Assembly: GCF_003319105.1 (NCBI RefSeq)
Contig: NZ_QOHH01000001.1
Location: 124,001 to 188,000 of the forward strand
Length of the DNA stretch: 64,000 nt
Source of the DNA: Blastococcus sp. TF02-09
GTDB lineage: Bacteria > Actinomycetota > Actinomycetes > Mycobacteriales > Geodermatophilaceae
Direction: 5' to 3'
Both the position numbers and the translations under genes were made by a program. Every line of letters starts with the position of its first letter. The stretch's first letter is position 1. Positions 15,886-24,706 of the stretch are shown here, one piece after another. The notes beneath the pieces were generated by a model. It saw nothing but the letters and a program-made list of their open reading frames with translations, was not told the origin of the DNA and made no database searches.

Positions 15886-17154
15886 TCACCGCACCCCTGA
15901 GGAAGCGATCTTCCGGGAGGAGGGCGAGCCGGCGGCGGACACGTCGACGCGCGCGCCGGGATCCGCCCCCAGGTCGCCCGTGCCCTGCTGGATGCGCTCC
16001 AGCTGCTCGAGCAGCTCGGCGTCCTCGCGGACGGCGGCGTGGGAGGACTCGCGGACCGAGCGGGCGAGCACGCCGGCGAACTCGCGGACGCTCGCCGACC
16101 ACTCGAAGGTGGCCGCGTGCTTCATCGCCGCCTCACCCATCGCGTGGCGGGACGCGTCGTCCTCCAGCAGCCGGGCGACGGCCTCGGTCATCTGGTCGAG
16201 GTCGTCGACGAGCACGCCGCTGACGCCGTCCACAACCGACTCCTGGAGGCCGCCGGAGGAGTGGTAGCCGACGGTGGGGACGCCGTGGCCGCCGGCCTCG
16301 ATGACCACCATGCCCCAGCCCTCCTTGATGGAGGGGCAGACGAAGACCCAGGCCGCGGCGAGCTGCTCGTGCTTGGCGGTCTCGTCGAGGAAACCGAGGA
16401 ACTCGACGCGGTCGGCCACGCCCAGCCGCTCGGCCTCGGCGCGCAGCGTGTCCTCCCACCACCCCTCGCCGACGACGGCGAGGGTGAGGTCGGGCCAGCG
16501 GTCGCTCAGCCGGGCGAGGATCTCCAGGGAGTGCTCGACCTGCTTGTGCGGCACCAGCCGGCCGAGGGTGACCAGCCGCGGGGTCGGGGAGCGGGGCGTG
16601 TCGACCTGCACGATCGGCTCGGTGCCGACGGGGACCAGCGTGATGCGCCCGGCATCGATGCCCAGACCGCTCATCTCGCGGCCCGTGGCGTCGGAGATCG
16701 TGACGTAGGGGACCCGGCGGTAGATCTTCGGCGCCAGGACCGACTCGAGCCACCAGCCGATGCGGCCACCGACGGGACCGAAGACGATCGGCCACTGCTC
16801 CTTGTGCACGTGGAAGACCACGGTGGTCACGGGGGAGCGGGTGACCAGGGTGCTGCAGAAGGGGATGCCGTTCTGGATGTCGACGACCAGCCGCGGCTTG
16901 TGCTTCCGGACGAAGGCCATGGCCCGGGGGTAGATGCTGAACCGTCCGCCCTGGCGGATGATCCGGACGCGGTTGACGGTCTCCTCGCGGGGGGCGCGGC
17001 CGTGGGCGGCGCACAGCAGCGTGACGCGCAGTCCGGCAGCGGCCAGACCCTCGGCGATCCGCTGCACGTACCGTTCCGATCCGCCGCCCTCCGGGTGGCT
17101 GACGTCACGCCAGTTCACGAAGAGAACATCGATGTCCGTCGTTCGGTACAACAC
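15886..17154 (-). CDS. GT4-family glycosyltransferase
   Basis: About 422 residues with the GT-B fold. The N-terminal domain begins DVLFVNWRDVSHPEGGGSERY. The C-terminal domain carries LVTLGRLVPHKQVEHSLEIL, VGEGWWEDTLR, the donor-site motif PSIKEGWGMVVIEAGGHGVPTVGY (E-x7-E type) and GVLVDD. It should transfer a sugar from a nucleotide-sugar to an envelope glycan precursor. Start is uncertain: GTG 17154 is preferred because TAGTGT lies seven bases upstream (leaderless); GTG 17163, ATG 17187 and GTG 17244 are in frame. The C-terminal 60 residues are low-complexity. It is divergent from a methyltransferase and upstream of the flippase. Confidence 0.85.
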   Translation of the reverse strand: MLYRTTDIDVLFVNWRDVSHPEGGGSERYVQRIAEGLAAAGLRVTLLCAAHGRAPREETVNRVRIIRQGGRFSIYPRAMAFVRKHKPRLVVDIQNGIPFCSTLVTRSPVTTVVFHVHKEQWPIVFGPVGGRIGWWLESVLAPKIYRRVPYVTISDATGREMSGLGIDAGRITLVPVGTEPIVQVDTPRSPTPRLVTLGRLVPHKQVEHSLEILARLSDRWPDLTLAVVGEGWWEDTLRAEAERLGVADRVEFLGFLDETAKHEQLAAAWVFVCPSIKEGWGMVVIEAGGHGVPTVGYHSSGGLQESVVDGVSGVLVDDLDQMTEAVARLLEDDASRHAMGEAAMKHAATFEWSASVREFAGVLARSVRESSHAAVREDAELLEQLERIQQGTGDLGADPGARVDVSAAGSPSSRKIASSGVR

Positions 17155-17161
17155 CCGCGGC

Positions 17162-17167
17162 ACACTA
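17162..17167 (-). promoter_or_regulatory. -10-like hexamer TAGTGT for the glycosyltransferase gene
   Basis: On the minus strand TAGTGT fits the actinobacterial TAnnnT -10 pattern and ends seven bases before GTG 17154, suggesting a leaderless transcript. Confidence 0.35.
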
Positions 17168-17227
17168 ATGCACCCGAGCAGCGGCATCGACCCACGACGA
17201 GCGCCCACGACCCTTTGGAGTACACGG

Positions 17228-17956
17228 ATGAACCGATCGGCCACCCTCTCCCGGTCGGTCTCGTTGTTCCAGGCCTTCCTGCACGAGCAGGACGATCCTG
17301 AGCGCTTCTACAGCGTCCTGGCTGCCGATTCGGTGGCGCAGCTGTCCCGCTGGGTGGACCTCTCCGGCACCACGGTGCTCGACGTCGGGGGCGGTCCGGG
17401 CTACTTCGCGGACGCCTTCCGCGGGGCCGGCGCGAGGTACGTCGGGCTGGAGCCGGACGCCGGGGAGATGGCCGCGCGCGGGGAGCCCGAGCCGGGCACG
17501 CTGCGGGCCAGCGGCGAGGAGCTGCCGATCCGCACCGGCGCCGTCGACGTCTGCTACTCCTCCAACGTGCTGGAGCACGTGCGGCGGCCCTGGACCATGG
17601 CCGACGAGATGGTGCGTGTGACCAAACCCGGGGGCACCGTCTTCCTCTCCTTCACGCCCTGGTTCTCGCCGTGGGGCGGGCACGAGACGGCGCCGTGGCA
17701 CTACCTGGGCGGCCACCGGGCCCGCCGCCGGTACCGCAAGCGCATGGGGGCCGAGCCGAAGAACAAGTTCGGGGAGTCGCTGTTCGCGACGTCTGCCGGC
17801 GCGGCCCTCAAGTGGGCCCGCGCCTGCCCGGACGCCGAGCTCGTCGCCGCGCTGCCCCGGTACCACCCGTGGTGGGCCACCTGGGTGGCGCGCGTCCCCG
17901 GCCTGCGGGAGTTCGCCAGCTGGAACATCGTCCTGGTGCTGCGCAAGCACGGCTGA
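17228..17956 (+). CDS. class I SAM-dependent methyltransferase (Methyltransf_11 type)
   Basis: 242 residues. Motif I is TTVLDVGGGPGYFADAF, motif II region VGLEPDAGEM, motif III CYSSNVLEHVRRPW, and the post-motif strand GGTVFLSFTPWFSPWGG. The C-terminus is rich in Trp and basic residues. Similar enzymes accompany actinobacterial glycan genes and may methylate a sugar or lipid carrier (inference from the neighbours). GGAG precedes the ATG. It is divergent from the GT4 gene and followed by a perfect hairpin. Confidence 0.85.
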   Translation: MNRSATLSRSVSLFQAFLHEQDDPERFYSVLAADSVAQLSRWVDLSGTTVLDVGGGPGYFADAFRGAGARYVGLEPDAGEMAARGEPEPGTLRASGEELPIRTGAVDVCYSSNVLEHVRRPWTMADEMVRVTKPGGTVFLSFTPWFSPWGGHETAPWHYLGGHRARRRYRKRMGAEPKNKFGESLFATSAGAALKWARACPDAELVAALPRYHPWWATWVARVPGLREFASWNIVLVLRKHG

Positions 17957-17957
17957 C

Positions 17958-17981
17958 GCGGGAGCGGCGCGCCGCTCCCGC
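17958..17981 (+). terminator. 24-base palindrome terminator
   Basis: A perfect palindrome with arms GCGGGAGCGGCG/CGCCGCTCCCGC starts right after the methyltransferase stop codon. It would form a stem of about 10 pairs with a GCGC loop. The GC-rich region 17982-18173 that follows holds no gene I can support. Confidence 0.6.
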
Positions 17982-18173
17982 ACCACGGGCACCGGCGGGC
18001 ACGGCTCCCTCATCCGGCCCGCGGGCCCCCCGGGCCTCCCGGGCGTGTCGTGGGCGCGCCGCGAGGTGGGCGGATCCGGCGCGAGGTCCCCGGGGCGTCG
18101 GCCGGGGCCGGGGGCCCGGGTCACGTACCGTCGGGTCCCGTGCCGCGCGTGGCGTAGCGGCGAGGGGAGCTGC

Positions 18174-19142
18174 ATGCGGACGCGCGTCGTCGGGCTGGTC
18201 GGAACGGTCCTGGGGGGCCTCGCGGTCGTCGCGGCGGTCACCGCGGACGCCTGGGTCCCGCTGACCCCCGCCCCGCTGCCCCTCGACGCGAGCTTCGAGA
18301 CGGAGTCGCTGGGGGAGCAGGTCCGGTACCTGGACCCGGCACGGCTCGCCGAGGTGACCGGTGCGGAGGTCACGGTGTCGGTCCGCGTGCGCGGCGACGA
18401 GGACACCGGTGCTGCGGACGACGACACCGCCGTCTGGGAGTTCACCTCGGAGACCGGCGACGCGGACGGGACGCTCGTGGACACCCGGACGACCGTCGTG
18501 TGCCTGGACCGTCGCAGCGCCGAGGCCGAGGACTGCGTCGGCGAGGCCGTCGACGGGGAGCCGACCGACGTCCGCGGGCTCACGGTCCGCTTCCCGGCCG
18601 ACACGCAGGAGCGCGACTACGATCTCTGGGACCCCACGTCGAGGCAGCCCCTGCCGGCGCGCTATGTGGGTGCCGAGCGTCTCGACGGCGTGCAGGTGTA
18701 CCGCTTCGAGCAGGAGGTCCCCGAGCAGGTGATCCGGTCGGTGCCCGTGCCCGGCCCCCTGGTGGCGGCCGGTGCGGACGAGGTCGAGGCCGAGGTCGTG
18801 CACCGCAGCACCCGCACGGTGCTCGTCGAGCCGGTCAGCGGCGTCGTCGTGTCGGAGGAGGAGAGCCCGGTGACGGCGCTGCGGAGTCCCGACGGCGCGG
18901 ACGGCGCGGTCCTCCTGGCCGGCACGTTCGGCTGGACGGAGGCCTCGGTGGCCGACGCGCTCGCCCGCGCCGAGGACGTCCGTACCCAGTGCGGCGAGCT
19001 GCGGACCGCGGTGCGCTGGGGCGCGGGCGGGACCGGCGCGGTGCTGCTGGTCCTCGGCGCCCTCCTGGCCGCCCGCGGCACCTCCACCCGATCCGACGAT
19101 GCCCGGGACGAGCCCGCCCGGGTTCCCGTCCCGAGCGCCTGA
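18174..19142 (+). CDS. DUF3068 (PorA-family) membrane-anchored protein
   Basis: 322 residues. One N-terminal helix (VVGLVGTVLGGLAVVAAVTADAW), a large extracytoplasmic domain (SFETESLGEQVRYLDP through TRTVLVEPVSGVVVSEEE), and one C-terminal helix (GAGGTGAVLLVLGALLAARG) match DUF3068, which is common in mycolata and relatives. Function is unproven; it lies 21 bases upstream of aftD in the same direction, which suggests envelope arabinan or glycolipid work. GGGGAG ribosome site before ATG. Confidence 0.8.
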   Translation: MRTRVVGLVGTVLGGLAVVAAVTADAWVPLTPAPLPLDASFETESLGEQVRYLDPARLAEVTGAEVTVSVRVRGDEDTGAADDDTAVWEFTSETGDADGTLVDTRTTVVCLDRRSAEAEDCVGEAVDGEPTDVRGLTVRFPADTQERDYDLWDPTSRQPLPARYVGAERLDGVQVYRFEQEVPEQVIRSVPVPGPLVAAGADEVEAEVVHRSTRTVLVEPVSGVVVSEEESPVTALRSPDGADGAVLLAGTFGWTEASVADALARAEDVRTQCGELRTAVRWGAGGTGAVLLVLGALLAARGTSTRSDDARDEPARVPVPSA

Positions 19143-19163
19143 GGCGACGGGGGAACGCAGCAC

Positions 19164-22100
19164 ATGGCGACCATGGTCACCGGCACGTCCGCCGGACCCG
19201 CACCTGCCGACCCGACGTCGTCGGGGGCACAACGGGAACCGGTGCGCCGCCGGCTCCCGGCGCTGCTGGGGCGCTGGCGCCTGGCGCTGGTCAGCGCCGG
19301 CTTCGTGGTCCTGGCGATGCTGCAGGAGCCGGGGAAGATCCTCGGCGACACCAAGTCCGACCTGGTCGTCGACCCGCTGGCCTTCCTGGGGCGTGCCCTC
19401 ACCCTGTGGGAGCCCGAGGGCGCCGCCGGTCAGATCCAGAACCAGGCCTACGGCTACCTCTTCCCGATGGGCCCGTTCTTCGCCCTGGGCCAGCTGGCCG
19501 GGGTGCCGGCCTGGATCGTCCAGCGGCTGTGGTTCGCGGCGCTGATGAGCGTGGCGTTCCTGGGCGTCGTCGTCCTGGCCCGCCGGCTGCGGATCGGGAC
19601 GCCGGCCACGGCGCTGGTCGCCGGCATCGCCTACGCCCTCTCGCCGCGCATGGTCACCGAGCTCGGCGCGATCTCGGTCGAGACGATCCCGCTGGCCCTC
19701 GCCCCCTGGGTGATCGTGCCGCTCGTGGGCGCGGTGGAGCGGGGCTCCGTGCGCCGGGCCGCGGCGCTGTCGGGTCTGGCCGTGTTCTGCGTCGGCGGGG
19801 TGAACGCCGTCGCCACCGCCGCGGTGTTCCCGCTGGCGGTGCTGTACCTGCTCACCCGGCCCGCCGGGCCGGTCAAGCGCCGGCTGATCGCCTGGTGGGT
19901 CGTGGCCGTCGGGCTGGCGACCGCCTGGTGGGCCGGCCCCCTGCTGCTGCTCGGCCGCTTCGGCTCCTCCTTCCTCTACTACATCGAGACGGCGGACGCG
20001 ACCACCGGGCCGACCGATGTGCTCAGCGTGCTGCGGGGCTCCTCCCACTGGCTGGCGGAGCTCGCCTCGCCGTCGGGTCCCAACTGGCCCGCCGGGTGGG
20101 CACTGGTGCACGAGGTGGTCCCCGTCCTGGGCACCGTCGTCCTCGCCGCCGCCGGTCTGGCCGCCCTCTGCCGGCGCGACCTGCCCGAGCGCACGTGGCT
20201 GGCGCTCGGCCTGCTCGCCGGGGTCGGACTGGTCTCCCTCGGCCACCTCTCCGACGTCCAGGGGCTGTTCGCCGAGCGGCTGCACGACGCCCTGGACGGG
20301 CCGCTGGCCCCGCTGCGGAACGTGCACAAGTGGGACCCCGTCGTCCGGCTGCCGCTGGTCCTGGGGCTGGCGCACCTCGGCGGCGTCGCGGTCCGGTGGG
20401 TGCAGCGATCGCGTGCCGCGGGTGCGGGGGACGCGCCGGGGCGCCGACGGGCCGTCGCGCTCGGGTCGCGGGCGGCGCTCCTCGGGCTCGTGCTGGCGCT
20501 GGTGGCGTCGGTCTCGCCGGCGCTCGCGGGACGGCTCGCGCCGCCCGGCGCGTTCTCCGACGTGCCCGAGTACTGGGAGGAGACGGCGGACTTCCTCGCC
20601 GCGCAGCAGCCCAGCGGGCGGGCGCTGCTCGTGCCGGGCTCGTCCTTCCCGCAGTACGAGTGGGGGACGCCGATCGACGAGCCGATGCAGGCGCTCGCCG
20701 AGTCGCCGTGGGACGTCCGCAACGCGATCCCGCTGACTCCCGAGGGTCACATCCGCATGCTCGACGCCATCGAGGCGCGGCTGGCGACGGGCGAGGGGTC
20801 CGAGGGTCTGACGCGGTACCTCGCGCGCGCCGGCATCTCGCACCTCGTCTTGCGCAACGACCTGGACACCGGCGCAGCGGGGGCGACGCGCCCGGCGCTG
20901 GTGCGCGAGGCGCTCCGCGAGTCACCGGGCATCGAGCAGGTGGCCACCTTCGGGCCCGTGTCCGAGGCGGACGACGTGCGCGACGGCTCGGTCGTCGACG
21001 CGGGGCTCGAGGAGTCGGCTCCGGCGATCGAGGTCTGGTCGGTCGCCGACGTCGCGCCGTCGGCCTGGACCACGCCGTTGTCGGAGGCGGTCACCGTGCA
21101 CGGCGGCCCCGAGGCGGTGCTGGCGCTCGAGGACCGGGGTCTGGTCACCGACCGCCCGGTCCTGATGGCGGGCACCCCCGGCGCCCCCGCCGAACCGGCC
21201 ATGGTCAGCGACGCGCTGCTCCGCCGGGAACGCAACTACGGCCGGCTGCTCGGGGCCACCTCCGGCGGGCTGACCGTCGACGACCGGCTGCGGATGGACA
21301 ACCCGGCGCGCGACTACGTGATCCCGGCGCTTGGCGCCTCGGAGAGCGTCATCGAGTACAGCGGCGGCACGCCGACGGCGTCGAGCTCGGCCTCGGACCC
21401 CGACGGCTTCACCCCGGCGCGGGCGGACACCCAGGCCTGGGCGGCCGTGGACGGCGACCCGCTGACCGCCTGGCGGCCCGCCCCGTGGGACGAGAGCGGC
21501 GAGCCGCCGTGGTGGCGGCTGGACACCGACCTGCAGACCGTGGCCGGGGAGATGGTCGTGGCGCTCGGGCAGGAGCCCGGCGTCGCGCGACCGTCGGAGC
21601 TGCGGATCACCACCGACGCCGGATCGGTCGTCGTGCCGGTCGAGGACACCGGCGAGGAGCAGACGGTTCCGCTGCCGGAGGGGAACACGTCGCAGATCAC
21701 CATCGCCTCGACGGTTCCGGCTGGGGAGGGCGCTCCGTCGCTCTCGCTGGCGGAGGTGCGCGTGCCCGGGCTGAACGTCAGCCGCTCCACGGTGACCCCG
21801 GCCGCCGGCCCGGTCAGCGTGTACGCCTTCGACGCCGTCGGTGGCCGCTCCGGGTGCGTCACCGGCGCCGACGACGCGTCCCTGTGCGCGTCCGGCCTGG
21901 TCCAGGGTGCCGAGGAGGCCACCTGGCTGGACCGCGGTTTCACCACGCCCGCGTGGTTCGACTACGAGCTGTTCGGCACGGCGGTGGCGCGTCCCGGCCG
22001 GACGCTGGACGCCCTGCTCGCCGAGGTGCGGGGGACCCCGCTGGTCGTCGCCAGCAGCGAGTCCGTGCCCGACCCCCGGGGCAGTGCTGCCGCCGCCGTC

Positions 22101-23420
22101 GACGGCGACCCGACCACGGCCTGGATCGCCGGCGGGGACGACCGTCGGCCCACGCTGGAGCTCACCTGGCCCGAGCCGCGCACGGTGGACTCCCTCCGGG
22201 TGGTGACCGAGGACGGTCTGGCCGCCGCCACGGCGACCGCGGTTTCCGTCGACGCCGGCGGTCTGTCGCGCACCGTGCGCCTCGCCGACGACGGCACCGC
22301 GTCGTTCGCCCCCGTGGTGACCGACCGGCTGTCGGTCACCTTCCTGCTGCCCGACGAGGTCGAGTCGCTGGACCCGTACACCCTCTGGGAGACGCGCCTC
22401 GGGGTCGGCGTGAGCGAGCTGGAGGTGGGCGGCCCGAACGTCGTCGCCGACCCGGGCACCCCGGTGGTGCCCGAGTGCGGCAGCGGGCCGGACGTCCGGC
22501 TGGACGGGGCGACGATGCTGACCACGGTGCGCACCACCCTGGGTGCGCTGGAGTCGCAGCAGCCCCTGGCGCTGGAGTTCTGCGGCGCCCTGCCGACCGT
22601 CAAGGTCACCGCGGGGGAGCACCGGCTCCGCGCCCGCAGCAGCCAGCTGCTGAGCATCGACTCGGTCACCCTCGCGCGGGTCGGCTGGCCCCGCGACACC
22701 GATCCCGGCGTGCGGGTGGCCGCCGACACAACCGGCTGGGACGCCGAGCGCCGCACGGTGCAGCTCGGCGACCGCGGCGAGGACACGCTGCTCGTCATCC
22801 CCGAGAACACCAATCCCGGCTGGCGGGCGACCCTGGACGGGCAGGTGCTCGCTAAGGTCGCCGTCGACGGGTGGCAGCAGGGCTACATCGTGCCGGCGGG
22901 CGCCGCGGGCACGGTGGAGCTGGACTTCCGGCCAGGGCCCTACTACCGCGCGGCCCTCGCCGTCGGCGCCGTCGCCGTGCTGCTCCTCGTCCTGGTGGCG
23001 GTGCTGCCGGCGCGGGCCTCGCGCGGGCGCACCTGGCGCGGCATCCGGCTGCCCGCGCGCGCGTCCGGGGTGCTGTCCCGTGCGTCCACGGTGCTGGGGG
23101 CGCTCTTCGTCCCCGGGGCGGTGCTGTTCGGCACGGCGCTGTACGGGGGCCTGTTCGGGCTCGCCGCGCTGGCGGTGCTGTGGCTGCTCCGCCAGGTCGT
23201 CGGTGCGCGCGGGCACGCGGTGCTGGGCGTCATCGCCACCGGGGCCCTGCTCGCCGCCGGCGCGATGGTGCTGCTCGACCCCGAGGGTGCGGTCACCGGC
23301 CCGCAGACCCTGTCGGTCGTCGCGCTCGCCGCCGTGCTCGCCGGGGTGCTCCCAGCGGCCCCACGTGCCACGACCGCCCCCGGGGCCCGCTCCAGCTGGG
23401 CGGCGAGGTGGCGCACGTGA
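19164..23420 (+). CDS. aftD: alpha-(1->3)-arabinofuranosyltransferase AftD (DUF3367)
   Basis: 1418 residues, the size expected for AftD. The N-terminal part is a GT-C membrane domain of about 10-12 helices; the first loop holds GDTKSDLVVDP, where the acidic pair is the likely catalytic site, and YGYLFPMGPFF follows. After about residue 430 comes a long periplasmic region with beta-sandwich carbohydrate-binding units (e.g. AAAVDGDPTTAWIAG, seen twice as VDGDPLTAW and VDGDPTTAW). Helices return at the C-terminus (AALAVGAVAVLLLVLVAVL onward). AftD adds alpha-1,3 branches to arabinan from decaprenyl-phospho-arabinose in mycobacteria. Presence here implies an arabinan-type wall polymer or a related glycan. 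Confidence 0.88.
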   Translation: MATMVTGTSAGPAPADPTSSGAQREPVRRRLPALLGRWRLALVSAGFVVLAMLQEPGKILGDTKSDLVVDPLAFLGRALTLWEPEGAAGQIQNQAYGYLFPMGPFFALGQLAGVPAWIVQRLWFAALMSVAFLGVVVLARRLRIGTPATALVAGIAYALSPRMVTELGAISVETIPLALAPWVIVPLVGAVERGSVRRAAALSGLAVFCVGGVNAVATAAVFPLAVLYLLTRPAGPVKRRLIAWWVVAVGLATAWWAGPLLLLGRFGSSFLYYIETADATTGPTDVLSVLRGSSHWLAELASPSGPNWPAGWALVHEVVPVLGTVVLAAAGLAALCRRDLPERTWLALGLLAGVGLVSLGHLSDVQGLFAERLHDALDGPLAPLRNVHKWDPVVRLPLVLGLAHLGGVAVRWVQRSRAAGAGDAPGRRRAVALGSRAALLGLVLALVASVSPALAGRLAPPGAFSDVPEYWEETADFLAAQQPSGRALLVPGSSFPQYEWGTPIDEPMQALAESPWDVRNAIPLTPEGHIRMLDAIEARLATGEGSEGLTRYLARAGISHLVLRNDLDTGAAGATRPALVREALRESPGIEQVATFGPVSEADDVRDGSVVDAGLEESAPAIEVWSVADVAPSAWTTPLSEAVTVHGGPEAVLALEDRGLVTDRPVLMAGTPGAPAEPAMVSDALLRRERNYGRLLGATSGGLTVDDRLRMDNPARDYVIPALGASESVIEYSGGTPTASSSASDPDGFTPARADTQAWAAVDGDPLTAWRPAPWDESGEPPWWRLDTDLQTVAGEMVVALGQEPGVARPSELRITTDAGSVVVPVEDTGEEQTVPLPEGNTSQITIASTVPAGEGAPSLSLAEVRVPGLNVSRSTVTPAAGPVSVYAFDAVGGRSGCVTGADDASLCASGLVQGAEEATWLDRGFTTPAWFDYELFGTAVARPGRTLDALLAEVRGTPLVVASSESVPDPRGSAAAAVDGDPTTAWIAGGDDRRPTLELTWPEPRTVDSLRVVTEDGLAAATATAVSVDAGGLSRTVRLADDGTASFAPVVTDRLSVTFLLPDEVESLDPYTLWETRLGVGVSELEVGGPNVVADPGTPVVPECGSGPDVRLDGATMLTTVRTTLGALESQQPLALEFCGALPTVKVTAGEHRLRARSSQLLSIDSVTLARVGWPRDTDPGVRVAADTTGWDAERRTVQLGDRGEDTLLVIPENTNPGWRATLDGQVLAKVAVDGWQQGYIVPAGAAGTVELDFRPGPYYRAALAVGAVAVLLLVLVAVLPARASRGRTWRGIRLPARASGVLSRASTVLGALFVPGAVLFGTALYGGLFGLAALAVLWLLRQVVGARGHAVLGVIATGALLAAGAMVLLDPEGAVTGPQTLSVVALAAVLAGVLPAAPRATTAPGARSSWAARWRT

Positions 23421-24637
23421 GTCACCATGGGGGAGTGCTCCGTCGATCTGCTGTCCTCGCACCCGTCCTCGGGCTGCTGCTGACCGGCTGCGCCGCGCTG
23501 GAGGCGCCGGCCCCCGCGCCGTCCCCCGCGGCGGCGGCGGAGCCGGCCCTCCGGTCGCTGCCCGTCCCGGAGGACGCCGCGGAGTCCCGGCTGGAGCCGG
23601 CGTGCCCGCCGGCGGACCCGGCCCAGCCGGTGACCGCCGACGGTCTCAACACGGCGTTCGCGGAGATGAACCTGCCCTACTGGAAGCAGTCCGACGTCGG
23701 CACCACCGCGGTGCTGGAGGACGGCCGCGTCGTCTGGGTCTGGGGTGACACCGTGCGCGGCCGCGAGGTGCGGCCGCGCATGGCCGACAACTCCATCCTC
23801 GTGTCGTCCGGTACCTGCGTGTCCCAGGTGCTCACGCCCGACGAGGGGCCGATCGTCCCGGAGACCCCGGAGGAGTTCTCGCTGTGGCCGCTGTCGGCGC
23901 TGCGGCTGGACCCCCGGCCGGGCGACGCCGCCGACGTGACCGACGTGATCGTCGTGTACTTCTCGCGCGTGCAGCGGGGGATCAGCAACTTCGACTTCGA
24001 GGAGCGCGGCACCACGGTGGCGACCCTCACGGTCGGCGCCAGCGGTGTGCCCGTGCTGACCGAGCTCCGGGAGCTGACCCCGGACCTGCCGGACGTCGGG
24101 TCGGTGCACTGGGGTGCGGCCTCGGCACTGGACGGCGACACCGTCTACCTCTACGGGACCCGCAACACCGGCGAGGCGCTCGTGTACGGCCGGGAGCTCT
24201 ACGTCGCCCGGCTGCCGCTGGACGCCGTGGCCGACGGGACGGCGATGGAGTTCTGGGACGGCACGTCCTGGCAGCCCGAGGAGTCCCGCGCCATCCCGAT
24301 CCTCGACGCGGTCGACGGGTCGTCGCAGCGCCTGTCGGTGGACCTGGTCGACGGCACCTGGGTAGCGTTCTCGAAGCTCGGCGGCGACTTCTCGGACACC
24401 GCGGCGGTGTGGACCTCCGAGAACCCCTCCGGCCCCTTCACCGCCGAGCCGCTGCTCTCGGTGCCGTTCGGCTGGGAGACCGGTGTCATCTCCTACATGC
24501 CGCTGGCCCACCCGGACATCCCGACCGAGCCCGGCCAGATGATCGTGCACTACTCCCGGAACATCACCGACTTCGCGCAGCTGTTCCGGCAGCCCGAGCT
24601 CGGCATCCCGCGGTTCGCGCAGGTGCCCCGGCCCTGA
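23417..24637 (+). CDS. secreted lipoprotein, DUF4185-like beta-propeller
   Basis: 406 residues. Signal peptide LRRSAVLAPVLGLLLTGC with a lipobox; the lipidated Cys is about residue 25. The mature protein has repeated short beta motifs (VWVWGDTVRG; DTVYLYGTRNTG; GTWVAFSKLG; MIVHYSRNITDF) that fit a five-bladed glycosidase-like propeller such as DUF4185. GTGA overlap with the aftD stop couples translation to AftD, so an arabinan-related role outside the membrane is likely (inference). GTG 23435 is an alternative start. Confidence 0.8.
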   Translation: MSHHGGVLRRSAVLAPVLGLLLTGCAALEAPAPAPSPAAAAEPALRSLPVPEDAAESRLEPACPPADPAQPVTADGLNTAFAEMNLPYWKQSDVGTTAVLEDGRVVWVWGDTVRGREVRPRMADNSILVSSGTCVSQVLTPDEGPIVPETPEEFSLWPLSALRLDPRPGDAADVTDVIVVYFSRVQRGISNFDFEERGTTVATLTVGASGVPVLTELRELTPDLPDVGSVHWGAASALDGDTVYLYGTRNTGEALVYGRELYVARLPLDAVADGTAMEFWDGTSWQPEESRAIPILDAVDGSSQRLSVDLVDGTWVAFSKLGGDFSDTAAVWTSENPSGPFTAEPLLSVPFGWETGVISYMPLAHPDIPTEPGQMIVHYSRNITDFAQLFRQPELGIPRFAQVPRP

Positions 24638-24706
24638 GCCGCCTCGTCCGCCGCCCGGTCCGCAACCGGTGAGCGAGGTCACCGGCGCTCCCGGAAGATC
24701 GGGGGC

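Noticed and set aside
18500-22855. 1451-codon plus-strand frame overlapping DUF3068 and aftD
   Set aside because: Arg/Gly/Pro-rich shadow with no domains, typical of out-of-frame translation in high-GC DNA.
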